Positions 8,243-17,627 of a stretch of DNA of 64,000 nt are shown here, piece by piece (positions within the stretch are counted from its first letter, which is position 1; every line of letters starts with the position of its first letter). The notes under the pieces were generated by a model. The model was not told the origin of the DNA, made no database searches, and saw only the letters and a program-made list of their open reading frames with translations. The stretch is from Chitinophagaceae bacterium (GTDB lineage Bacteria > Bacteroidota > Bacteroidia > Chitinophagales > Chitinophagaceae): NCBI GenBank assembly GCA_016708765.1, contig JADJFD010000001.1:806001-870000 (forward strand), in the 5' to 3' direction. The position numbers and the translations under genes are program-made.

Positions 8243-9045
8243 ATGAAACTCATTCTACTCTTTTGTTTTTCTTCTCCACAGCCATGCGTCAAGAAAAACC
8301 AACTGGCATCAAAAAAACAATCATGGCAGTCTTTGCCCATCCTGATGATGAAGCCGTAACCAATGTAAGTGCTTTACTAGCCCGGTATGCAAGAGAAGGC
8401 CACAGCGTTTACCTCGTCATAGCCACCAAAGGCGAACTCGGCACCAATAAACATGCAGCCATTCCTGCCGGAGATTCATTAGCAAAAGTCCGTGCCGGGG
8501 AAGCAGCCTGTGCCAGCAAAGCATTAGGAATAGAGTCACCAATTCTGTTGGGATTAGATGATGGCAGTCTTGCCAAAGGATTTACACAGGAGCCTGTACA
8601 TAAAAAACTCGACAGTGTTTTTAAAAAATATCAACCCGACATCATTATTACCTGGGGACCTGATGGTGGTTACGGACATATGGATCATCGCACCGTACAT
8701 ACAACAGTAACAGATTTATTTCAATCCGGCGATATGCCAGCTAAAACCCAATTATTTTATACAGGTATGCCCACTTCAATGGTAAAACATTGGACAGAAA
8801 ACAAAACTGGCAAGAACTGGATGTATAATCATTGGAACATGGTAGCTGATAAATATCTTACTACAAAAATAAAATGCAGCAAAGAAGATATGAATAAAGC
8901 GGTAACAGCATTGTATTGCCATTGGTCACAATTCAAAAAAGAGGATATGGAAGAAACAAGCCGATGGATGAGAACTACAAATGATACCGTTTATCTCAGA
9001 CCTTTTCTACCTGTAGCAAAAAATAGTTACGATTTGCTTCCATAG
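8243..9045 (+). CDS. PIG-L family N-acetylglucosamine deacetylase-like protein (signal peptide out of frame)
   Basis: LmbE/PIG-L metal-dependent deacetylase domain: AHPDDEA near the N-terminus supplies the zinc ligands and GHMDHRTVH the third His. Substrates in the family are N-acetyl sugars or conjugates; this one is not identified. The main frame runs from the ATG at 8284, without an export signal. An ATG at 8243 encodes a hydrophobic leader (MKLILLFCF) that would join the main frame if one T were added to the T5 run at 8266-8270, giving a plausible signal peptide ending near STAMRQ. So the protein is probably secreted or lipid-anchored and the published frame is broken by one base. Confidence 0.75.
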
Positions 9046-9190
9046 TTGATTGCAATACCGAAAGAAATGAAATTATTGCTTGAGCCCTTTGTGATTTTTA
9101 TAATAATATTCCGCTACTGAAATTATAGTAACTTGTCTTTGGCTTTATTATTGTCTTTATAGCCTAAAATACATTATAAGCCAGCACATT

Positions 9191-12100
9191 ATGAAAAAAT
9201 TCTTTAAAATTACAGGTATTACCCTCGTTGTATTAATAGTTTTAGCATTCCTCATCCCCGTTGTATTCAAAAAGCAGATACAACGCCTGGTAAAAAAAGA
9301 AATCAATAAAAGCATCAATGCAAAGGTGGATTTCTCCGATGTAAAACTTTCTTTGTTCAAGCATTTCCCAAAAGTGGCAATAGTAATAGAAGACCTTACA
9401 ATTATTGGCCTAAATGAATTTTCAGAAGACACATTATTGGCTGCAAAAAAAGTAGATGCATCTGCAGGATTATTTAATGTGCTAAAAGGGAAAGACATCA
9501 AACTTTATGGTCTCTTTTTCGATTCACCAAGAATTCATGCATTAATGAATGCAGATGGAAATGCAAACTGGGATATAGCAAAAGCTAGCAGCGATACAAC
9601 GGGAGGTGTTGATACTTCCGCATCGGTATTTCAACTTACATTGAAGAAATACGAAATTAATAATGGTTATCTGTTGTTCGAAGATAAACGAGCAAACACC
9701 TATACTGAGTTAACCGAACTTACACATTCCGGCAGCGGCGATCTTACAGCCGATGTTTTTACACTTTCTACAAAAACAAAAGCAGCAACCGCCACATTGA
9801 TACAGGATAATATTCCTTACCTGGCTGACGCAAAAGCAGACATTGAAACAGAAATTAAAATTGATAACAGAACAAACACTTACACATTCGATACAAAGGA
9901 CATTATATTAAATGACCTGAAATTATCCGCTGCAGGATTTTTTCAACTGGTAAATGACAGTACTTACAATATGGATATAAAATTTGAGTCACCATCCAAC
10001 GATTTCAAATCTATTCTTTCCATGATACCGTCGATGTATACGGAGGATTTCTCAACTATAAAGACAAGCGGTAAAGCTGTATTCAACGGATTTGTAAAAG
10101 GTACTTACTCTCCTGAGCAAATCCCTGCTTACGATGTAAACCTCGAAGTAAAAGATGGTTCTTTCCAATATCCTGATCTGCCAAAGCCAGTTAAAAATAT
10201 TCAGCTAACAATGAGAGCAAGTAATGCCGATGGCAAACCTGATAACTCTATAATTGATATTCCAAAAGGACATTTGGAAATGGACAACGAGCCATTTGAC
10301 TTTCGTTTTATTTATAAAAATCCAGTCACCACTCAGTTAATAGATGCTGCTGCAAAAGGAAAAGTAGATTTATCACAGCTATCAAAATTTATAAAGCTTG
10401 AAGACGGAACAAAACTCTCCGGACTTGTTTGGGCCGATGCATTTGTAAAAGGCCCGATGCAGGCATTGCAAAACCAATCTGGAAACTTTACCGCAGGCGG
10501 CTTCTTTGATGTTCGAAACTTATTTTATTCCGCAGCTAGTTTTCCTCAACCAATTAAGAATGGAAATTTCAAAGCAACATTGACAAATAGCGGAGGCATC
10601 GCCGACAACACAGCTATTAATATTTCATCCGGACATATTGAAATAGGAAACGATCCGCTAGATTTTTCCGTACAACTAAGCAAACCAATGTCTGCCGTTA
10701 ATTTCGCTGGAAATGCAAAAGGAAGATTCACTTTGGATAATATCAAACAGTTCACAACACTTGAGCCGGGCACAAGTATAAGCGGTGTGCTGAATACTCA
10801 TATGGGTTTTGCTGGAAATAAAACTGCCATCACCCAAAAACAATATGATAAGATAACCCTCAGCGGAAATGCCTCATTGAATAATTTCAATTATAAATCG
10901 GCTGACTATCCATCCGGCATTGCAATCAACGGCACACAGTTATCTTTCAACCCGTCGAATATTACATTAAGTAATATGTCTGGCAAATACTTAAGTACAA
11001 GCTTTACCGCCAGCGGCGCATTGAATAATTTTATTGGTTACTTAATGAGTAATCAAACCTTATCAGGAAACCTGAACGTAAATACAGGCACAGTGAACCT
11101 GCATGAATGGATGGGAACATCGTCAAATGCAAATGTGGCGGCAACTACGGCTTCAACTAGTTCGGCAAATCCGTTCCTTGTGCCAGCAGGTGTCGACTTC
11201 ACAGTAAATGCAAATGCAGGCAAGGTGCAATATGATGGCGTTGATTATAACAATGTAGCTGGCACTATGCTGCTGGAAGATGAAAAAATAACATTGAAGA
11301 ATATTACCACCAATGTGCTGGGTGGCGATGTTATTCTGAATGGCTCCTACTCTACCAAAATTCATAAGAAAGAACCTGACATCGGATTCACTTACGACAT
11401 AAAGAACATGGATGTTCAGAAAGCATTTCAGTCTTACAATACAATTCAAGTGCTGATGCCTATCGCTAAATTTCTTTCTGGTACGTTAAGTTCACAACTT
11501 ACACTTACAGGAAATCTTAAAGGCGATATGATGCCAAAACTGAATAGTCTTAGTGGAAATGGCAATCTATTATTATTAAAAGGAGTTTTAGCAAAATTTG
11601 CTCCGCTAGAAAAGATTGCTGCAGTATTACAAATAGACCGGTTAAAATCCATCAGTGTAAAAGAAGTAAAAAATTACATTGAGTTTGCAAATGGAAAAGT
11701 ATTGGTAAAACCGTTTACACTTAACATTGATAATATTGAAATGGAGATTGGCGGCTTTCATAGTTTTGATAACTCTATAGATTATGCAATACAGATGAAG
11801 CTGCCAAGAAGTTTGATGGGTTCTCAGGGGAATAATTTGGTAAACAACCTTGCTGCAGCTGCTACTAAAAAAGGTATCCCAATAAAACTAGGTGAAACAA
11901 TAAGTCTTCACATGAAAATGACCGGCTCTATTTCCAACCCTTCATTAAGTATTAACCTCAAAGAGATAGCAGGCGATGCCATCAAACAATTAGAAGAACA
12001 GGCAAAAGATTTTGTTCAGGAAAAGATTGACAGTGCAAAGGCAAAAGTAAAAGACTCATTACAGGCGGTAAAAGATAAAATAACTGATAAAGTAAAAGAC

Positions 12101-12247
12101 AAATTGCTGGAGCAAGTTTTTGGGAAAGACACAACTAATCAGAATACGTCACAGGATAGTGTTCCAAAAAAACCAACCCCATCCATTAAGAAAACAATAA
12201 AGGATATTTTTATTAAGCCGAAGAAACCTGTAAAAGACTCCTTATAA
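9191..12247 (+). CDS. AsmA-like family protein (large envelope protein)
   Basis: 1018 residues. One N-terminal membrane anchor (about residues 7-27, ITLVVLIVLAFLIPVVF) is followed by the AsmA N-terminal motif INKSINAKVDFSDVKLSLF, then a long repetitive beta-rich body with recurring gain-of-Asn/Ser strands, and an AsmA_2-type C-terminal block near 800-930. The tail (about 930-1018) is Lys-rich and probably helical. AsmA proteins are bridge-like proteins in the Gram-negative periplasm implicated in lipid or outer-membrane biogenesis; the cargo here is unknown. A strong terminator follows directly, so it appears monocistronic or last in its unit. Confidence 0.85.
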   Translation: MKKFFKITGITLVVLIVLAFLIPVVFKKQIQRLVKKEINKSINAKVDFSDVKLSLFKHFPKVAIVIEDLTIIGLNEFSEDTLLAAKKVDASAGLFNVLKGKDIKLYGLFFDSPRIHALMNADGNANWDIAKASSDTTGGVDTSASVFQLTLKKYEINNGYLLFEDKRANTYTELTELTHSGSGDLTADVFTLSTKTKAATATLIQDNIPYLADAKADIETEIKIDNRTNTYTFDTKDIILNDLKLSAAGFFQLVNDSTYNMDIKFESPSNDFKSILSMIPSMYTEDFSTIKTSGKAVFNGFVKGTYSPEQIPAYDVNLEVKDGSFQYPDLPKPVKNIQLTMRASNADGKPDNSIIDIPKGHLEMDNEPFDFRFIYKNPVTTQLIDAAAKGKVDLSQLSKFIKLEDGTKLSGLVWADAFVKGPMQALQNQSGNFTAGGFFDVRNLFYSAASFPQPIKNGNFKATLTNSGGIADNTAINISSGHIEIGNDPLDFSVQLSKPMSAVNFAGNAKGRFTLDNIKQFTTLEPGTSISGVLNTHMGFAGNKTAITQKQYDKITLSGNASLNNFNYKSADYPSGIAINGTQLSFNPSNITLSNMSGKYLSTSFTASGALNNFIGYLMSNQTLSGNLNVNTGTVNLHEWMGTSSNANVAATTASTSSANPFLVPAGVDFTVNANAGKVQYDGVDYNNVAGTMLLEDEKITLKNITTNVLGGDVILNGSYSTKIHKKEPDIGFTYDIKNMDVQKAFQSYNTIQVLMPIAKFLSGTLSSQLTLTGNLKGDMMPKLNSLSGNGNLLLLKGVLAKFAPLEKIAAVLQIDRLKSISVKEVKNYIEFANGKVLVKPFTLNIDNIEMEIGGFHSFDNSIDYAIQMKLPRSLMGSQGNNLVNNLAAAATKKGIPIKLGETISLHMKMTGSISNPSLSINLKEIAGDAIKQLEEQAKDFVQEKIDSAKAKVKDSLQAVKDKITDKVKDKLLEQVFGKDTTNQNTSQDSVPKKPTPSIKKTIKDIFIKPKKPVKDSL

Positions 12248-12256
12248 TTATTAATA

Positions 12257-12293
12257 AAAAGGGCAGCCACCTATTTAAAATGGCTGCCCTTTT
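12257..12293 (+). terminator. Intrinsic terminator after the AsmA-like gene
   Basis: AAAAGGGCAGCCA at 12257-12269 pairs perfectly with TGGCTGCCCTTTT at 12281-12293 around an 11-base loop. The A-run and T-run on either side make it usable in both directions; it could also end the leftward transcript of the tRNA. Confidence 0.85.
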
Positions 12294-12384
12294 GAAAAGT
12301 CGGAACGATTCCGATTTTATCGGAACGACCCATTCAACTTATGTAAGGACTATCCCGATTTCATCTGGAAGATCCTTACAATTG
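12294..12384. repeat. Spacer with hairpin-forming repeats beside the tRNA
   Basis: TTCCGAT-TT-ATCGGAA near 12308-12325 and GTAAGGA/TCCTTAC near 12341-12379 form two short hairpins in the tRNA 3' flank. No ORF is credible; a 73-codon frame reading through here overlaps the tRNA antisense. Confidence 0.4.
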
Positions 12385-12458
12385 TCGGGACGACAAGATT
12401 CGAACTTGCGACCCCCAGACCCCCAGCCTGGTACGCTACCGGACTGCGCTACGTCCCG
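12385..12458 (-). tRNA. tRNA-Pro (anticodon GGG)
   Basis: Read on the minus strand the cloverleaf closes: acceptor CGGGACG/CGTCCCG, D-arm GCGC/GCGT, anticodon stem CCAGG/TCTGG with loop CTGGGGG (anticodon GGG at positions 34-36), a 5-base variable loop, and T-arm GCAAG-TTCGAAT-CTTGT. The discriminator is A and no CCA is encoded. Length 74 bases without CCA. Confidence 0.92.
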
Positions 12459-12552
12459 ACATAAATACTCCGAAGAGCATCTAATTAAGTCGCAAAAGTA
12501 AGCCATTTTGCTATTTTTCTGTACCAATAACAACCTTTAACTTCGCTCCTTA

Positions 12553-13815
12553 ATGACAATACTCATTAAGCAAGCCACAATAGTTGATCCTTCTTCACCC
12601 TTCAACGGGCAATCAGCAGATATTTTTATAGAGAACTGTATCATTCTTAAAATTGATAAGAAGATAACTGACAATGCCGATCAGGTAATTGAAATTCCCG
12701 GTCTTCATGTTTCGCCAGGTTGGGTAGATGTGTTTGCCAATTTTGCAGATCCCGGTTATGAATTTAAAGAAACATTGGAAACAGGTGCAGCAGCAGCAGC
12801 GGCTGGTGGTTATACAGATGTATTTGTAATTCCTAATACCAATCCCGTTGTTCATAATAAATCAGGCGTAGAATATATTGTTCAAAAAACAAAATCGCTG
12901 CCAGTTACTATTCATCCAATCGGTGCAATTACTAAAAATACAAAAGGCGAAGAACTTGCGGAAATGTATGATATGAAAGCAAGTGGTGCTGTTGCTTTTA
13001 GTGATGGGATAAACGGTGTACAGACTGCCGGATTATTGGTAAAAGCATTACAATATGTAAAAGCATTTGATGGTATACTGATTCAGTTGCCCGATGATAA
13101 AAGTATCAATCCGCATGGACTGATGAATGAAGGAATTGTATCAACGCAGTTAGGATTGCCGGGCAAACCAGCCATGGCCGAAGAATTGATTGTTGCAAGA
13201 GATATTAAGCTAACAAGATATGCAGAATCAAAAATGCATTTCACTGGAGTATCAACAAAAAAATCATTGGAATATATTCAGAGAGGGAAAGAAGGTGGTA
13301 CAGAAGTTAGTTGTTCAGTTACACCTTATCATCTTTTCTTTTGTGATGAAGATATGGTTAGTTACGATACCAATCTGAAAGTAAATCTTCCGCTTCGAAA
13401 TAAAGAAGACAGGAACGCATTACAAAAAGGAATTACAGACGGCACCGTAGATTGTATTGCAACACATCATCTTCCACATGAATATGACAGCAAAGTATTG
13501 GAATTTGAATATGCAAAATTTGGAATGATAGGACTTGAAACTGCTTACGGAGTTTTATGCACAGCATTACCCGAAGTAAAACAAGAGAGATGGGTTGAAC
13601 TGCTTAGTGCAAATCCAAGAAAACTATTCAACCTTGAAGAAGGAAGTATAAAAGTAGGAAGCAAGGCTTGCATCACATTATTTGAACCAGGAAAAAAATG
13701 GACAGTAACAGAAAAAGAAATTCATTCTAAATCAAAAAACTCTCCTTTTATCGGAAAAGAACTGACTGGTAAAGTTGTGGGTATCATCAACGCAAATAAA
13801 GCTTCCCTTTCCTAA
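12553..13815 (+). CDS. Dihydroorotase homologue lacking metal ligands (PyrC'-like pseudoenzyme)
   Basis: 420 residues with the dihydroorotase/cyclic amidohydrolase fold along its whole length (SPGWVDVFANFADPG, GGYTDVFVIPNTNP, DCIATHHLPHE, and the C-terminal GSIKVGSKACITLFEP strand). In active dihydroorotases the first site reads D-x-H-x-H and the later one ATDHAPH. Here the first is DVFANFAD, with no His pair, and the second is ATHHLPH, with the Asp replaced. It therefore probably cannot bind the binuclear zinc centre. Inactive homologues of this sort are known as structural partners of aspartate transcarbamoylase in some bacteria; whether that applies here is inference. It heads a cluster with DUF4199 and glycosyltransferase genes. 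Confidence 0.8.
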   Translation: MTILIKQATIVDPSSPFNGQSADIFIENCIILKIDKKITDNADQVIEIPGLHVSPGWVDVFANFADPGYEFKETLETGAAAAAAGGYTDVFVIPNTNPVVHNKSGVEYIVQKTKSLPVTIHPIGAITKNTKGEELAEMYDMKASGAVAFSDGINGVQTAGLLVKALQYVKAFDGILIQLPDDKSINPHGLMNEGIVSTQLGLPGKPAMAEELIVARDIKLTRYAESKMHFTGVSTKKSLEYIQRGKEGGTEVSCSVTPYHLFFCDEDMVSYDTNLKVNLPLRNKEDRNALQKGITDGTVDCIATHHLPHEYDSKVLEFEYAKFGMIGLETAYGVLCTALPEVKQERWVELLSANPRKLFNLEEGSIKVGSKACITLFEPGKKWTVTEKEIHSKSKNSPFIGKELTGKVVGIINANKASLS

Positions 13816-13833
13816 AAAATGAATAACAACTGA

Positions 13834-14325
13834 ATGAAGATTTCACCGGCAATAAAAGGAATAATAACCGCTGCATTAATGACAGGTATTATCCTCCTGA
13901 TTTATAATATGGGTAAAAATGCAGATACGAGATTGCAATATGCTGTATATGGCATTTATGCATTGGGTATTGTCTGGACATTGGTTGCCTTTCGGCAAAC
14001 AGCGGCTTACACAGGAACCTTTGGTAACCTTTTCAGTCAAGGCTTTCGTTGCTTTATTGTTGTTACACTGATAATGGCATTATTCTATGGCATTTTCAAC
14101 TATTCACATCCGGAATTTGCGGAAGAGTCAGCAAAAATTTACAAGGAGCAATTATTATCAGAAAAAAACAGTTCGAAAACACCAGATGAAATTGAAGAAG
14201 CTACCCGTAGTTATAAAAAGGGTTATAATATGGCTGTTGTTTATGGTTCGATTTTCGGATATTTGATAATTGGAGTAGCAGTAACAGCCGCTATCTCTGT
14301 CTTTTTAATTAAGAGAAAAGAATAA
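13834..14325 (+). CDS. DUF4199 domain membrane protein
   Basis: 163 residues with four membrane segments at roughly 8-28, 36-54, 70-90 and 134-157, separated by a charged, probably helical loop (about 95-130). The segment order and the length fit the DUF4199 family, which is largely restricted to Bacteroidota and has no known function. Its stop codon abuts the ATG of the next glycosyltransferase (14326), a linkage frequent in this phylum and suggestive of translational coupling. Confidence 0.8.
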   Translation: MKISPAIKGIITAALMTGIILLIYNMGKNADTRLQYAVYGIYALGIVWTLVAFRQTAAYTGTFGNLFSQGFRCFIVVTLIMALFYGIFNYSHPEFAEESAKIYKEQLLSEKNSSKTPDEIEEATRSYKKGYNMAVVYGSIFGYLIIGVAVTAAISVFLIKRKE

Positions 14326-15267
14326 ATGGACTTATCAATCGTCATACCACTTATAGATGAAGCTGAATCATTACCAGAGTTAACAAGCTGGATTGAAAAG
14401 GTAATGAATGAAAATAATTACAGCTACGAAGTAATATTTGTAGATGATGGCAGCAGCGATAACTCCTGGGAAATCATTGAACATCTTCGTTCGAAAAACT
14501 CTAATATAAAAGGCATAAAGTTTCAACGCAATTATGGAAAGTCTGCCGGACTGAATGTTGCTTTTCAAGCTGCTTCAGGAGATGTGGTGATTACAATGGA
14601 TGCAGATTTACAAGACAGCCCAGAAGAAATACCTGACTTAAGAAAAATGATTGTGGAAGGTGGTTACGATATGGTAAGCGGTTGGAAAAAGAAACGTTAC
14701 GATAATACACTGACTAAAAATATTCCTTCTAAATTTTTTAATGCGGTTACCAGAAAAGTTTCAGGCATTAAATTACATGACTTCAACTGCGGACTAAAGG
14801 CCTATAGCAAAAGAGTAGTAAAAGGCGTAGAAGTGTATGGTGAAATGCACCGCTACATTCCTGTGCTCGCAAAATGGGCAGGATTTAAAAAGATTGGCGA
14901 AAAAGTAGTAGAACACCGTGCAAGAAAATATGGTGTATCTAAATTTGGCTGGAGAAGATTTGTAAATGGTTTTTTAGATTTATTGTCTATCACTTTTGTT
15001 GGAAAATTTTCTAAACGTCCAATGCACTTTTTCGGAATGTGGGGAACTTTGTTCTTTATGGTTGGTTTATGAATTTCATTGTATTTGATCATCTCTAAAA
15101 TTATTGACAGCAGTTTTGCATTGACCAACCGTCCTGGATTTTTTCTTGCACTAACATCATTGATTATTGGAATGCAATTATTTCTAGCTGGTTTTATAGG
15201 TGAATTAATTTCCCGCAATTCGCCCAACCGTAATTCTTATTTAATAGAAACGAAAACTGGTTTGTGA
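14326..15267 (+). CDS. Family 2 glycosyltransferase, DPM1/GtrB-like, interrupted by an in-frame TGA
   Basis: Likely moves a sugar from a nucleotide sugar to a polyprenyl phosphate at the inner membrane. GT-A motifs: VDDGSSDNSW at about 40-49 and DADLQDSPEE at about 87-96. The reading frame stops at TGA 15070-15072 (after residue 248), yet the same frame continues without a break to 15267 and encodes the expected second transmembrane helix (residues about 285-300, LTSLIIGMQLFLAGFIGELI). The TGA sits between the two C-terminal helices; changing T to G gives Gly, a common residue there. So it is either a single substitution (error or real nonsense mutation) or a natural truncation. The distal stop overlaps the next start as TGATG, as in an intact operon. 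Confidence 0.85.
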
Positions 15268-16394
15268 TGGCAAAGGTCATCATCATAGGGCCCGGGCATC
15301 CGCTACGGGGAGGATTGGCTACTTTCAACCAGCGATTGGCAAAAGAATATATTGATGAAGGACATGATTCTTCTATTTATTCGTTCTCATTACAGTATCC
15401 CTCTTTTTTATTTCCAGGAAAAACACAATACAGTAACGAACCGGCTCCAGAAAACCTGACCATACATTCAGTCATAAATTCAATCAATCCTTTTAACTGG
15501 ATTAAGATTGGCAACAGATTAAGAAAAGAAAAAGCAGATATTGTCATTGTTCGTTTCTGGTTACCTTTTATGGGCCCGGCATTGGGGACAATTTTAAGAA
15601 GAGTAAGAAAGAATAAACATACAAAGATTATTTGCATAGCCGATAATGTAATTCCGCATGAAAAAAGAATCGGCGACAAACTTTTTACCAAATACTTTTT
15701 GAAAAGTTGCGATGCATTTATAACGATGAGTGAAAAAGTGATGGCCGACTTGAGGTTGTTTCAAAAAACCAAACCTGCCATTTTAGTTTCGCATCCTTTG
15801 TATGATAATTTTGGAGAAATTATTTCAAAAGAAGAAGCAAGAGAGAGATTAAGTCTTAATCAAGAAGAGAAAATTATATTGTTCTTTGGATTCATTCGCA
15901 AATACAAAGGCCTTGATTTGTTATTGGAAGCAATGGCAGAAGAAAGAATAAAGGAATCCGGTATTAAACTATTGGTGGCAGGAGAATATTATGAAGATGC
16001 CAAAACTTACAATGAACAGATAGAAAAACTGGGCATAAAAAATCAATTGATATTAAAAACCGACTTTATACCCGACAGTGAAGTAAAATATTATCTATGT
16101 GCTGCCGATGCTGTGATTCAACCATACAGAAACGCCACACAAAGCGGCGTAACTCCCCTCGCCTACCATTTTGAAAAACCAATGGTGGTTACCAATGTAG
16201 GCGGCTTGCCTTTTCTGGTTCCACATGAGAAAGTAGGATTGGTTGTAGAGCCAAATGCAAAAGATATCGCAGATGGTATTCTTAAATTTTATCCATTAGG
16301 CGAACAGTTTTTTATTCCTCATCTTCGCAATGAAAAGCAGAAATACAGCTGGTCGAATCTGGTGAAAGCTATTCAAAGTCTTGCTGAGTATTGA
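15267..16394 (+). CDS. Family 4-type glycosyltransferase
   Basis: About 375 residues, GT-B fold. The N-terminal domain has GPGHPLRGGLATFNQRLA at about 8-25, the usual donor/acceptor loop, and the C-terminal domain has ILFFGFIRKYKGLDLLLEAM followed by YRNATQSGVTPLAYHFEKP, the nucleotide-sugar-binding E/G-rich region. The ATG at 15267 overlaps the preceding stop (TGATG), favouring it over the upstream GTG at 15264. Sugar specificity cannot be read from sequence; position suggests assembly of a surface glycan. Confidence 0.88.
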   Translation: MAKVIIIGPGHPLRGGLATFNQRLAKEYIDEGHDSSIYSFSLQYPSFLFPGKTQYSNEPAPENLTIHSVINSINPFNWIKIGNRLRKEKADIVIVRFWLPFMGPALGTILRRVRKNKHTKIICIADNVIPHEKRIGDKLFTKYFLKSCDAFITMSEKVMADLRLFQKTKPAILVSHPLYDNFGEIISKEEARERLSLNQEEKIILFFGFIRKYKGLDLLLEAMAEERIKESGIKLLVAGEYYEDAKTYNEQIEKLGIKNQLILKTDFIPDSEVKYYLCAADAVIQPYRNATQSGVTPLAYHFEKPMVVTNVGGLPFLVPHEKVGLVVEPNAKDIADGILKFYPLGEQFFIPHLRNEKQKYSWSNLVKAIQSLAEY

Positions 16395-16400
16395 TATGCA

Positions 16401-16428
16401 GTACAAGAGTGCGACGCAACAAAAGTTG
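16401..16428. repeat. Inverted copy of intergenic module B
   Basis: GTACAAGAGTGCGACGCAAC followed by AAAAGTT is, on the opposite strand, nearly identical to the module at 1927-1958. It lies just after a glycosyltransferase stop codon. Confidence 0.6.
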
Positions 16429-16508
16429 ATAGTAGTAGAACAGCTGGGTAACTATTCCTTCGCTAAATGCTATGGAGTAAAACTAAAAATCAAAGCAATA
16501 AACGGAAG

Positions 16509-17531
16509 ATGATATACAGAAGTAAAGCTCCATTGCGGATTGGATTGGCCGGTGGTGGTACAGATGTGAGTCCTTATAGTGATTTGTTTGGAGGTGCAAT
16601 ATTGAATGCAACAATTTCGCTGTATGCAAATGCCACATTGGAACCAAACGAAGAAAAGAAAATTGTACTGGAAGCGTTGGACAGAAATGAACGACAGGAA
16701 TTTGACTGGGCAACAGAACTACCAATTGATGGAAAATTGGATTTACTGAAAGGCGTATATAACCGAATTCAAAAGGATTACAAATTAAAAGAGCAAGGTT
16801 TTCGTTTATCAACATTTGTTGATGCGCCTGCAGGTTCAGGATTAGGCACTTCCTCTACATTAGTGGTTGCAATCCTTGGTGCTTTTACCGAAATGCTTCG
16901 ATTGCCATTGGGAGAATACGACATGGCCCATTACGCATATGATATTGAAAGAAATGATTTAAAGTTGGCGGGTGGCAAGCAAGATCAATATGCAGCTACA
17001 TTTGGTGGTGTAAACTTTATGGAGTTTTATGCAGATGATAAAGTAATTGTGAATCCACTTCGGGTAAAGCAGCAACATTTATTTGAACTGGAAAATAATC
17101 TTGTTTTGTATTATACAGCAACAAACAGAGAATCTGCTGAGCTTATAAAAAAACAAAGTAAAAACGTTACTGATAAAAAAGAAAAGTCCATAGAAGCAAT
17201 GCACCAGTTAAAAGAACAGGCGCAACGGATGAAGGAAGCATTGCTGATGGGAAAGCTTAATGAAGTTGGAGATATTCTGGATTATGGCTTTCAACAAAAA
17301 AGGAAAATGGCTGATGGCATCAGCAATCCATTGATGGAAGAAATTTATGAAACTACGAAAAAAGCTGGTGCAACTGGTGGAAAAATTTCTGGTGCAGGTG
17401 GTGGTGGCTTTATGATTTTCTATTGCCCCGGCAATGCAAAGTATACCGTGATGCAAAGACTTGAAAAATTTGGTGGTTATAGTAAGAATTACCAATTTGT
17501 GGAGCATGGGTTGAAGACATGGACGATTTAA
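16509..17531 (+). CDS. hddA: D-glycero-alpha-D-manno-heptose-7-phosphate kinase-like GHMP kinase
   Basis: Phosphorylates D-glycero-D-manno-heptose 7-phosphate at C1 on the way to GDP-heptose. About 340 residues with GHMP motifs: APLRIGLAGGGTDVSPY at the N-terminus, the ATP loop DAPAGSGLGTSSTLVV, and the C-terminal GATGGKISGAGGGGFM. AGGGTD is characteristic of the HddA/fucokinase-type branch. The frame is open from an ATG at 16467, but the ATG at 16509 (MIYRSKAPLRIGL) gives the conserved start. With gmhA and the hddC-gmhB fusion downstream, the heptose assignment is well supported. Confidence 0.88.
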   Translation: MIYRSKAPLRIGLAGGGTDVSPYSDLFGGAILNATISLYANATLEPNEEKKIVLEALDRNERQEFDWATELPIDGKLDLLKGVYNRIQKDYKLKEQGFRLSTFVDAPAGSGLGTSSTLVVAILGAFTEMLRLPLGEYDMAHYAYDIERNDLKLAGGKQDQYAATFGGVNFMEFYADDKVIVNPLRVKQQHLFELENNLVLYYTATNRESAELIKKQSKNVTDKKEKSIEAMHQLKEQAQRMKEALLMGKLNEVGDILDYGFQQKRKMADGISNPLMEEIYETTKKAGATGGKISGAGGGGFMIFYCPGNAKYTVMQRLEKFGGYSKNYQFVEHGLKTWTI

Positions 17532-17543
17532 GCCCCCATCCGA

Positions 17544-17562
17544 CTTCCCCCGAAAGGGGAAG
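17544..17562. repeat. CTTCCCC/GGGGAAG hairpin between hddA and gmhA
   Basis: CTTCCCC (17544-17550) and GGGGAAG (17556-17562) pair around a five-base loop. It belongs to the same CCCCTAAAGGGG-type small hairpins seen near 1756 and at the 3' end of gmhA (18200-18215), where the repeat supplies the last codons. Confidence 0.5.
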
Positions 17563-17627
17563 CCACCAACACACAGCCCTGTTAATTGAAATTTGAATCA
17601 TTATTTGTAAAGGCCTTTGAATAAGTT

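Noticed and set aside
12280..12501. Open frames on both strands across 12.28-12.53 kb
   Set aside because: They overlap the tRNA-Pro gene and its repeat-rich flank; the tRNA cloverleaf explains the sequence.
16467..16508. Upstream ATG for hddA adding 14 residues
   Set aside because: The extra residues are polar and unlike the family; ATG 16509 gives the conserved MIYRSKAPLRIGL start.
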